A stretch of DNA of 5,420 bases from JAJUFS01 sp964599565 (GTDB taxonomy: Bacteria; Pseudomonadota; Gammaproteobacteria; Natronospirales; JAJUFS01), in contig CAZRFE010000114.1 in NCBI GenBank assembly GCA_964599565.1, positions 1 to 5,420 on the forward strand. Direction: 5' to 3'. Every line of letters begins with the position of its first letter. The first letter of the stretch is position 1. Under the pieces are notes generated by a model, which saw nothing but the letters and a program-made list of their open reading frames with translations, did not search any database and was not told the origin of the DNA. The translations under genes were made by a program, and so were the position numbers. Positions 1 through 4,630 of the stretch are shown here, one piece after another.

Positions 1-32
1 AAAAAAAACGGCCCCGGAGACGGGGCCGTTTT
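1..32 (-). terminator. Rho-independent terminator of the DUF2914 gene
   Basis: The sequence forms a 12-bp stem (5-16 with 21-32, core CGGCCCCG/CGGGGCCG) closed by a GAGA tetraloop. Read on the minus strand the hairpin ends in a run of eight T. It starts 17 bases after the stop codon of the minus-strand gene ending at 50. The other arm ends in TTTT on the plus strand, so it could also stop transcription entering from the left. Confidence 0.9.
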
Positions 33-49
33 CCTGGCGGGTGAAATGT

Positions 50-862
50 TCAGCGCCGTCCCTGCTGCATGGAGTCCTCGGATGCATCTTCCGATGACTG
101 ATCCTCGGCCGTGTAGTCGATCTGCTCGGCGCTGGTCGATTGCATGTTTTCTTCCGGCGCGTAATCGATCTGTTCCGCGGTCGTCGACTGCATGCCGCCC
201 TGCGAGGACGCACCGGTCTGCATGGTCTGCGCGCCCTGGTCGTCACCTTGCGCGGCGCCTGTGCTTGCTTCCTGCGATTCCTGGTCCTGTTCGTCCGGCG
301 AGTAGCCGACGTTCTGCGCTTCGGCGGATGCCGCGTCGATGGTGATCGATTCCTCGGCGATGGTGTTGCCCGAGGCGTCCACCACTTCCACCGTCCAGTC
401 GCCTTCCCAGTCCGGCATGAGTTCCTTGCTCGACCAGGTGCGCCAGCTGTCGCTGCCCACTTCGAGCGGCACTTCGGCAACGACTTCGCCGTCGCGCGTC
501 CAGCGGTGCGTGATGGTCTGGCCTGCGCCGTTCTTTATCTCGGTGAAGAAATAAAGCGTTTCGTCGCCGGCCTGGAATTCGGAGACTTCATCCACCGGTT
601 CGCGATTCTCGACGTTGCTCGTGAACTGCGCGCGCTCCGCTTCGGGCTTCGCATCGGACTCGCCGGCGGCCACCGTGCGGCTTTGCTCCTGCTCGCGGCT
701 GGACTGCTGCGTGGCCGACACGGGCTGCGTCTGCGGCTGCTGATCCTGTACCTGCTGATCCTGGGCCTGCTGGTCTTGCGATTGCGTCGTCTGCTGTTCA
801 TCCTGTGCAACCACCGCGAGCGGCAGGCTCAGCAGGACGGAAGATAAAATGATGTGTCGCAT
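50..862 (-). CDS. Exported DUF2914 domain protein with Gln-rich and repeat-bearing tails
   Basis: A 270-residue protein. The start at 862 is preferred over an in-frame ATG at 928 because it is preceded by a GAGAGGGGA ribosome site and begins directly with a signal peptide (residues 1-20, hydrophobic core IILSSVLLSLPLAVVA, likely cut after VVAQ or just before). Residues 21-75 are Gln/Asp/Ser-rich and contain three tandem QDQQ(A/V/P) units (29-43). Residues about 78-176 look like a DUF2914 domain: a YFFTEI strand, HRW at 119-121, WRTWSSKEL at 140-148 and a closing GDWTVEVVDASG at 154-165. The C-terminal tail (177-270) is acidic and disordered-looking. It carries two adjacent 16-residue repeats (224-239 and 240-255, core AEQIDY) and a looser relative, NVGYSPDEQ (184-192). 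The biochemical role of DUF2914 is not known to me. The signal peptide and domain suggest a periplasmic or surface protein. The gene is transcribed alone, divergently from the transporter gene. Confidence 0.87.
   Translation of the reverse strand: MRHIILSSVLLSLPLAVVAQDEQQTTQSQDQQAQDQQVQDQQPQTQPVSATQQSSREQEQSRTVAAGESDAKPEAERAQFTSNVENREPVDEVSEFQAGDETLYFFTEIKNGAGQTITHRWTRDGEVVAEVPLEVGSDSWRTWSSKELMPDWEGDWTVEVVDASGNTIAEESITIDAASAEAQNVGYSPDEQDQESQEASTGAAQGDDQGAQTMQTGASSQGGMQSTTAEQIDYAPEENMQSTSAEQIDYTAEDQSSEDASEDSMQQGRR
98..193 (-). repeat. Two tandem 48-bp coding repeats
   Basis: Within the DUF2914 gene, 146-193 and 98-145 encode MQSTTAEQIDYAPEEN and MQSTSAEQIDYTAEDQ, 16-residue units placed directly end to end. 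Twelve of the 16 residues are identical, while many third codon positions differ. This points to an old duplication kept at protein level and not a very recent slippage event. Confidence 0.85.
734..778 (-). repeat. Three 15-bp coding repeats (QDQQx)
   Basis: Residues 29-43 of the DUF2914 protein are QDQQA, QDQQV and QDQQP. Each is encoded by a 15-bp unit, near-identical at DNA level. They sit in a Gln-rich linker between the signal peptide and the folded domain. Such short repeats are prone to change in copy number in frame. Confidence 0.75.
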
Positions 863-964
863 TGGTCTTTCCCCTCTCGATGGTGCAATGTCCGCACATG
901 GTCCGCGCGGTGAACAACCGGATGCCATCGGTCACATCCTTTAAGTAGCGCACCCCGCAGCCGG

Positions 965-1741
965 GTGATTCGGGTAGAACGCGTGGTCTCGACTCTTCTT
1001 CTGTTTGCACTCGCCGGTCTCGCGGCGGGTTTTCTCGCCGGACTGCTCGGCATCGGCGGCGGGCTGATCGTGGTGCCGCTGCTTTACTTTCATTTCAGCG
1101 CGGATCCGCTCACCGCGCCGTACGCCATGCATCTCGCGCTCGGCAGTTCGCTGGCGTTCATCGTGATCAATTCCGGGTCTGCGGTATTTGCGCACATGCG
1201 GCTTGACGGCGTGCGCTGGGAGGAAGCGCAGCGGCTGGCGCCCGGGCTTGCCATCGGCAGCGTCATCGGTGCAGCGCTCGCCGACCAGCTGCCGACGGTG
1301 GCGCTCGCGCGGTTCTTCGGTGTGTTCATGCTTGCCATGGCGATGCTGATGTTCTTCCGCTCGCCGCGCGAGTTCTCCGGCGGACGCCACTGGCATTCGA
1401 CGGTCATCGGCGTGCCGATGGGCATCGTTGCCGTGCTTGCCGGTGTCGGCGGCGGCGTGATGGTCGTGCCGTGGCTGTTCACGCGCGGCTTTCGTGCCGC
1501 GCAGGTCATCGCGACATCCTCCGTCTGCACGGTCGTTGTCGCCGCTGTCGGCGCGGTGGGCTACATGCTGTTCGCGGAACCCGTGCCGCTGCCCGGCGTC
1601 ATCGGCTACGTGCACTGGCACGCCGTGCTCGGCATCGCCGTCACCGCGTTCTTCACCGCGCAGATCGGGGCCAGGCTCGCGCATCGCGTGAACCAGAAAC
1701 TGCTGCGGAAAGGATTTGCGGTGCTGATGGTGATCGTCGGC
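965..1741 (+). CDS. TauE/SafE (DUF81) family membrane transporter, 3' end lost in gap
   Basis: 259 residues are visible before the run of Ns. The protein is strongly hydrophobic and shows the internal duplication typical of the TauE/SafE family: GIGGGLIVVP at residues 29-38 and GVGGGVMVVP at 160-169, each inside an N-terminal helix of a half-repeat. About eight membrane segments are expected, and the visible part covers nearly the whole family length (about 250-270 residues). Only a few C-terminal residues and the stop are missing. Family members are inner-membrane carriers linked to export or uptake of sulfite, sulfoacetate and other organosulfur or organic anions. Nothing in the neighbours fixes the substrate. 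The reading frame is open from 914 but has no ATG. GTG at 965 (MIRVERVV) or GTG at 983 (MVSTLLLF) are the candidate starts, and neither has a strong Shine-Dalgarno sequence. The open frame continues formally through the Ns to 2281, but that part is antisense to degQ and is not real. Confidence 0.92.
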
Positions 1742-1841
1742 NNNNNNNNNNNNNNNNNNNNNNNNNNNNNNNNNNNNNNNNNNNNNNNNNNNNNNNNNNN
1801 NNNNNNNNNNNNNNNNNNNNNNNNNNNNNNNNNNNNNNNNN
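1742..1841. other. Assembly gap (100 N)
   Basis: Exactly 100 undetermined bases, the usual placeholder for a scaffold gap of unknown true length. It removes the 3' end of the transporter gene. Distances and linkage across it are only as good as the scaffolding. Confidence 0.97.
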
Positions 1842-1846
1842 ATGCG

Positions 1847-1873
1847 AAAAAGCCGGGCAATGCCCGGCTTTTT
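1847..1873. terminator. Bidirectional terminator between transporter and degQ
   Basis: A perfect 12-bp stem (AAAAAGCCGGGC / GCCCGGCTTTTT) with a three-base AAT loop. Both arms end in a five-base A or T run, so it terminates equally well on either strand. It lies 22 bases beyond the degQ stop codon and, on the plus strand, just past the gap that holds the end of the transporter gene. It therefore probably serves both convergent genes. Confidence 0.9.
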
Positions 1874-1894
1874 CTTTCCTGCCTGCAACGCGGT

Positions 1895-3277
1895 CTACCT
1901 CACCGCAATGAACAGCGCGCTGTTGCCCCTGCGCAGGTTCAGCAGCAGCAATCCTTCCGTCTCGGATGCAAGCTTGCGGAATTCCTCGAGCGAGGTGACG
2001 GGCTGGCGGTTCACCGAGGTGACCACATCGCCCGGCCGCAAGCCGATGCCGCCGGCGCGCGCCGCCGGACTGCCGCGTTCGACATCCGCAACGAGCACGC
2101 CCTCGACGACGCCGAACAGCGGCGAGCGTTCGTCGAGCTCGGAGAACTGCGCGCCGGCGAGTGCGGGATGCATCGCCTGCGCCTTGAACACCTTGTCATC
2201 GGGGTCCGCGATCTCGGCCTTCACGACCTGGCGCTTGCCGTCGCGCACGAGTTCGACGGTCACTTCCTGGCCGACGCGTAATAGGCCGATGACATTGCGC
2301 AGATCGCTGTACTCCTTGATCTTCTTGTTGTTCACCGCCACGATCACGTCGCCCGGCTTGATGCCGGCCTTGTCCGCGGAAGAATCCGGCACCACGCTCG
2401 CGACGAGCGCGCCCTCGTCTTCCTCGAGCTTGAAGGCGCGCGCGAGATCCTCGGTGACGTTCTGCACGTGCACGCCGAGCACGCCGCGCTTCACTTCGCC
2501 GTATTCAAGCAGCTGATCGACAACCGCCTGGATCATGTTCGCGGGAATCGCGAAACCGATGCCGATGTTGCCGCCGCCGCGCGAGAGAATCGCGGTGTTC
2601 ACGCCGACGAGCCTGCCGTGCAGGTCGATCAGCGCGCCGCCGGAATTGCCGGGGTTGATCGACGCATCGGTCTGGATGAAGTCCTCGTAGTTCTCGTCGT
2701 TCAGCCCGCCGCGGTCGAGTGCCGAGACGATGCCGGAGGTGACGGTGTGCGCAAGACCGAAGGGATTGCCGATCGCGATCACGAAATCACCGACGCGCAC
2801 GTCATCCGAATCCGCGAGCGCGAGTTCCACCAGCCCGTCGGGATCGATCCGCAGCAGCGCAAGATCGGTGCGCGCATCGGTGCCGACCACCTCGGCGGTG
2901 AACTCGCGGTTGTTGTAGAGCGTGACGGTGACGGAATCCGCGTCCTCGACGACGTGGTTGTTCGTGACGATCAGGCCTTCCTCCGCATCGATGATGACGC
3001 CCGAGCCGAGGCTCGTCGTCTCGCGCCGCTGCGGCTGCTGCGGCGCCTCGAAGAAACGCCGGAAGAACGGATCGTTGAACAGCGGGTTCTGCTGCATCTC
3101 GACGTGACCGCGCGTGGAGATGTTCACCACCGCAGGCTCCGCGCGCTGGATGATCGGCGCGAGCGTGGGCATGCCGTCAACCACCGGCAGGCCGGCGGCG
3201 TCTGCCGGGCCTGCTGCCAGCAGCGTGAGCAGCGCGAGTACCGGAACCGTGAAGGAAAGCGTGGCTCGACTTGTCAT
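1895..3277 (-). CDS. degQ: Periplasmic serine endoprotease, DegQ/DegP (HtrA, Do) family
   Basis: A 460-residue protein. The start at 3277 is chosen over an upstream in-frame ATG at 3409 because it has an AGAGAGAA ribosome site and opens with a signal peptide (about residues 1-28, ending PADAA). The trypsin-like domain spans about 40-255. The catalytic triad is His108 (TNNHVV), Asp138 (ARTDLALL) and Ser212 (NPGNSGGAL). PDZ1 is at about 260-355 with the RGVLGV carboxylate-binding loop at 264-269. PDZ2 is at about 370-458 (GSPAARAG...LRPGDVV). The segment between the N-terminus and the catalytic core (QQNPLFNDPFFRRFF) is short, and the protein ends RRGNSALFIAVR, much like E. coli DegQ (RGNESIYLLMR). 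This favours DegQ over DegP. The family forms oligomeric cages that degrade misfolded envelope proteins and can act as a chaperone. It follows hsp20 on the same strand after 238 bases. A MucD-type name would fit equally well if the organism is a pseudomonad relative. Confidence 0.95.
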   Translation of the reverse strand: MTSRATLSFTVPVLALLTLLAAGPADAAGLPVVDGMPTLAPIIQRAEPAVVNISTRGHVEMQQNPLFNDPFFRRFFEAPQQPQRRETTSLGSGVIIDAEEGLIVTNNHVVEDADSVTVTLYNNREFTAEVVGTDARTDLALLRIDPDGLVELALADSDDVRVGDFVIAIGNPFGLAHTVTSGIVSALDRGGLNDENYEDFIQTDASINPGNSGGALIDLHGRLVGVNTAILSRGGGNIGIGFAIPANMIQAVVDQLLEYGEVKRGVLGVHVQNVTEDLARAFKLEEDEGALVASVVPDSSADKAGIKPGDVIVAVNNKKIKEYSDLRNVIGLLRVGQEVTVELVRDGKRQVVKAEIADPDDKVFKAQAMHPALAGAQFSELDERSPLFGVVEGVLVADVERGSPAARAGGIGLRPGDVVTSVNRQPVTSLEEFRKLASETEGLLLLNLRRGNSALFIAVR

Positions 3278-3307
3278 TGCATTCTCTCTGTTGCGGATTC
3301 CAGGGTG

Positions 3308-3350
3308 GCGCCGGGTGCCGGCGCGGACAGCGGGCGCCGGGCAACGGCGC
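3308..3350 (-). other. Two tandem GC hairpins in the degQ leader
   Basis: Two stem-loops lie side by side upstream of the degQ ribosome site: 3308-3314 with 3318-3324 (7 bp, 3-base loop) and 3334-3339 with 3345-3350 (6 bp, 5-base loop). Both are almost pure G/C. If transcription starts near 3356 they form most of the 5' untranslated RNA. They may affect mRNA stability or translation. Neither has a T-run, so they are not terminators. Confidence 0.5.
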
Positions 3351-3361
3351 GGGGTGAATAA

Positions 3362-3390
3362 AATGACATACGGGATGCGCCTGCGTTCCG
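3362..3390 (-). promoter_or_regulatory. Possible sigma-E-like promoter of degQ
   Basis: On the minus strand GGAAC (3386-3390, continuing GC) is followed by TCATTT (3362-3367); counting a seven-base -35 GGAACGC, the spacer is 16 bases. The sigma-E/AlgU pattern is GGAACTT-N16-TCNAA/TCTGA, so the -35 core and spacing fit while the -10 fits only partly. HtrA-type protease genes are often sigma-E targets, which makes this plausible. The implied leader is about 80 bases. Confidence 0.33.
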
Positions 3391-3401
3391 GCGTATCCCG
3401 C
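3372..3401 (-). terminator. Inverted repeat, possible weak terminator of hsp20
   Basis: An 11-bp stem (3372-3382 with 3391-3401, one G-T pair, 8-base loop). On the minus strand it is followed by the moderately T-rich TATGTCATTTTATT. It lies 115 bases past the hsp20 stop and could end part of that transcript. It also overlaps the candidate degQ -35 element, so it may instead be an operator. The T-run is interrupted, so terminator strength is doubtful. Confidence 0.4.
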
Positions 3402-3434
3402 ATTGCCACAGGTTTTTCATCGCTTTTTCACATT

Positions 3435-3452
3435 CATCCCGTGTGCGGGATG
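3435..3452. repeat. Short perfect inverted repeat CATCCCG-TGTG-CGGGATG
   Basis: Seven-base perfect arms around a four-base spacer, between hsp20 and degQ. The same CGGGAT core occurs in the arms of the inverted repeat at 3372-3401, giving four copies, two in each orientation, within about 80 bases. No T-run follows on the minus strand. It could be a protein-binding site or an RNA hairpin downstream of hsp20. Confidence 0.5.
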
Positions 3453-3515
3453 TGCCCGGACCGGCGGCGCGGTGGGAGGAGGGTGTTCCGCCGCCGGCTC
3501 GGGGTCGAACATCGA

Positions 3516-3968
3516 TCAGCTCTTGACGGTGATCCGTCGCGGCTGCGTCTTCTCCTGCTTCGGGATCACGAGTTCCAGCACGCCGTTCTTCGAGTGCGCG
3601 GAAATCTTCTCCGCATCCGCCGTGTCCGGCAGCGTGAAGCGGCGGAAGAACGCGCCGTACATGCGCTCCACGCGGCGGTAACCCTGCCGGTTCTCCGACG
3701 ACTTCGCCGCGCGGTGTCCGCGCAACGTCAGCACGCCGTTCTCCAGCGTGATCTCGATGTCGTTCGGGTCCACGCCCGGAACGTCCGCGTGCAGCACGTA
3801 ACGGTTTTCCTCTTCCGTCACATCGACGGCCGGCATCCAGTCCGTTGCGGGCGTGCTGCCCTCGTCGTCATACGTGCCCAGGCTGTCGAACAGCCGGTTG
3901 ATCTCGTTGTGGAGCTGGTTCAGCCCGCCGAAGCGGGCGGATACAGGCTGGTAACGCATCAGTGCCAT
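3516..3968 (-). CDS. Hsp20/alpha-crystallin family small heat-shock protein
   Basis: A 150-residue ATP-independent holdase that binds unfolding cytoplasmic proteins and hands them to DnaK or ClpB. The alpha-crystallin domain runs from about 46 to 137. It starts WMPAVDVTEEENRYVLHADV, contains the ENGVLTLRG strand (76-84) and ends with the family signature AHSKNGVLELVIPK (124-137). The C-terminal tail has the I-x-I/V anchor used for oligomer assembly (I146-T-V148). Length is normal for the family. The start at 3968 follows GAGGTGAGGACC, a good ribosome site; ATG at 3959 is a weaker alternative. The open frame extends upstream to 4136, but that stretch contains the heat-shock promoter and is untranslated. 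It resembles the class common in proteobacteria alongside IbpA, but I would not assign it the ibpA symbol from sequence alone. Confidence 0.96.
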   Translation of the reverse strand: MALMRYQPVSARFGGLNQLHNEINRLFDSLGTYDDEGSTPATDWMPAVDVTEEENRYVLHADVPGVDPNDIEITLENGVLTLRGHRAAKSSENRQGYRRVERMYGAFFRRFTLPDTADAEKISAHSKNGVLELVIPKQEKTQPRRITVKS

Positions 3969-4032
3969 GGTCCTCACCTCGTTGGTTTCCTCGTGTTGTT
4001 CGCCCGGAGGCGGTTTCGGTGTTGGCGCAAAC

Positions 4033-4058
4033 ATGGGGGCAGGAGGAATCGATTCAAG
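4033..4058 (-). promoter_or_regulatory. Heat-shock sigma-32 (RpoH) promoter of hsp20
   Basis: On the minus strand CTTGAA (4053-4058) is followed after 14 bases by CCCCAT (4033-4038). This matches the RpoH consensus CTTGAA-N13/15-CCCCAT at every listed position. Transcription would start near 4026 and give a leader of about 57 bases before the hsp20 start at 3968. The perfect palindrome GAATCGATTC (4046-4055) overlaps the -35 end and spacer; whether it has any meaning is unclear. Confidence 0.88.
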
Positions 4059-4198
4059 AGGAGTGTTCCCTCGGGGAAAGGCTGGGTTCCGCGCGGCCGG
4101 CACGCGGGCTGCCGGCGCGATTTCGGGCCTGTGCAAACCGGCTGAAACCCTGACCCAACATGCGGTGCGCCCCTAATTCGCGGGCGCGGCGGCGCCGC

Positions 4199-4227
4199 TT
4201 GCCTGGTGTGATGCGGCACTATATCTT
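4199..4227 (+). promoter_or_regulatory. Possible distal nrdJ promoter
   Basis: TTGCCT (4199-4204), 17 bases, then TATCTT (4222-4227): four of six matches at each sigma-70 element with ideal spacing. The -10 hexamer lies inside the upstream NrdR-like box, the arrangement expected of a repressed promoter. A transcript from here would have a leader of almost 400 bases, so this is less certain than the proximal promoter. Confidence 0.4.
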
Positions 4228-4231
4228 GTGC
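4216..4231. promoter_or_regulatory. NrdR-box-like operator 1 (distal)
   Basis: GCACTATATCTTGTGC matches the NrdR box consensus acaCwAtATaTwGtgt at 13 of 16 positions, including all the most conserved ones (capitals). It is embedded in a longer inverted repeat with perfect 7-base arms, GCGGCAC and GTGCCGC (4213-4219 and 4228-4234). NrdR is an ATP/dATP-sensing repressor of ribonucleotide reductase genes. The site lies about 400 bases from nrdJ, which is unusually far. Confidence 0.6.
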
Positions 4232-4295
4232 CGCCCCGCTGGACGGGCGACTTGACCAATAATCAGCCAGGCACTCAGGACGTTCATGCAACTCA

Positions 4296-4330
4296 TTGAA
4301 AAATAAAAATAATATAAAGCCGAAAATTCG
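4296..4330. other. A/T-rich tract upstream of the nrdJ promoter
   Basis: This stretch is almost all A and T in otherwise GC-rich DNA, with runs such as GAAAAATAAAAATAATAT. It ends about 12 bases before the TTGACA element. It could act as an UP element for RNA polymerase alpha subunits, a bendable site for a nucleoid protein, or an easily melted region near the DnaA box. Confidence 0.55.
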
Positions 4331-4341
4331 TTGATTTCTCC

Positions 4342-4370
4342 TTGACAGTACCCCGGCACGAAACTAGCCT
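4342..4370 (+). promoter_or_regulatory. Proximal sigma-70 promoter of nrdJ
   Basis: A perfect -35 TTGACA (4342-4347), 17-base spacer, and TAGCCT (4365-4370) as -10, which keeps the key T, A and final T. Initiation would fall near 4377, giving a leader of about 250 bases. An A/T-rich tract lies just upstream, and an NrdR-like box starts about six bases after the predicted start. Confidence 0.65.
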
Positions 4371-4382
4371 TACATCTCAGCG

Positions 4383-4398
4383 ACACAAGATGTTGTGT
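4383..4398. promoter_or_regulatory. NrdR-box-like operator 2 (proximal)
   Basis: ACACAAGATGTTGTGT matches the NrdR consensus acaCwAtATaTwGtgt at 14 of 16 positions. Its arms ACACAA/TTGTGT are perfectly complementary. It sits directly downstream of the predicted nrdJ start point, where a bound repressor would block promoter clearance. The other box is 167 bases upstream centre to centre, far more than the usual 31-32 bases for tandem NrdR boxes. Confidence 0.72.
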
Positions 4399-4413
4399 TC
4401 GGGGGAACACAGC
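4392..4413 (+). repeat. Hairpin with GGGG loop overlapping the NrdR box
   Basis: GTTGTGTTC (4392-4400) and GAACACAGC (4405-4413) pair over nine positions, one of them G-U, around a GGGG loop. The left arm is the right half of the proximal NrdR-like box, and the right arm abuts the DnaA box. In RNA it would form a stem near the 5' end of the nrdJ leader; in DNA it is an alternative dyad sharing half of the operator. Confidence 0.6.
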
Positions 4414-4422
4414 TTATCCACA
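4414..4422 (+). promoter_or_regulatory. DnaA box (TTATCCACA)
   Basis: An exact copy of the high-affinity DnaA box sequence TTATCCACA, about 38 bases downstream of the predicted nrdJ start point. DnaA is known to bind and regulate the class I nrdAB promoter in E. coli. A role at a class II nrdJ promoter would be analogous but is inferred. A single 9-mer can arise by chance, but its position beside the NrdR-like box makes this less likely. Confidence 0.65.
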
Positions 4423-4614
4423 GTTTTTCCAAGGGTTTTCGCCAGGGATTGGCAGCAAGGCTCGCAAAGGAAGCGCTCGGGCGGGTCGCGATACTTATTT
4501 GTTTCTTGAAGCAGCACGGCCCTTGCGCCGCGCCTCATCCGCCAACGGCTCGCCCGTGCGGATTCGGGCAGCGTCCAGGTCCGGGCATTGAAGAGCAGCG
4601 CAAAACAAGAACAT

Positions 4615-4619
4615 GGAGG
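4615..4619 (+). promoter_or_regulatory. GGAGG ribosome site deciding the nrdJ start
   Basis: GGAGG stands 11 bases before ATG 4631, slightly long but workable. An in-frame ATG at 4613 overlaps this motif and would add MEDNLG. It has only a poor upstream site (GAAGAG, 18 or more bases away), so 4631 is preferred. Confidence 0.65.
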
Positions 4620-4630
4620 ACAACCTCGGT

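Larger units (their letters stand above)
3969..4630. other. Divergent regulatory region between hsp20 and nrdJ
   Basis: About 660 bases without a convincing gene. The left part (3969-4058) holds the hsp20 leader and its heat-shock promoter. The stretch 4059-4198 is GC-rich, and I see nothing certain in it. From 4199 to 4422 there are two candidate promoters, two NrdR-like boxes, an A/T-rich tract and a DnaA box. From 4423 to 4612 is the nrdJ leader, with a small stem-loop at 4552-4569 (GCCCG/CGGGC) and no recognisable B12 riboswitch element. Confidence 0.8.

Noticed and set aside
140..847. 235-codon plus-strand open frame
   Set aside because: It is the shadow of the DUF2914 gene in GC-rich DNA; the Leu/Arg-rich translation has no domain, while the minus strand has a ribosome site, signal peptide, domain and terminator.
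1742..2281. Open frame continuing the transporter through the Ns to 2281
   Set aside because: The Ns hide any stop, and 1895-2281 is antisense to the well-supported degQ gene. The transporter family is about as long as the part visible before the gap.
2468..3361. 297-codon plus-strand open frame opposite degQ
   Set aside because: It is antisense to degQ, and its His/Arg/Asp-rich translation is typical of a GC-rich shadow frame.
3969..4136. N-terminal extension of Hsp20 up to ATG 4136
   Set aside because: The stretch contains the consensus RpoH promoter, the added residues are low-complexity Pro/Arg, and ATG 3968 has a good ribosome site with a normal family length.
4331..4346. FNR/Anr site at TTGATTTCTCCTTGAC
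   Set aside because: The left half TTGAT fits, but the right half does not match ATCAA; the needed dyad is missing.
4296..4422. A/T-rich tract plus DnaA box as a replication origin
   Set aside because: Only one DnaA box is present, with no cluster, and no dnaA, dnaN, rep or parAB genes are nearby. A promoter role fits better.
4377..4630. Cobalamin riboswitch in the nrdJ leader
   Set aside because: I found neither the conserved B12 box nor its flanking conserved stems, and such switches normally repress B12-independent enzymes, not nrdJ.
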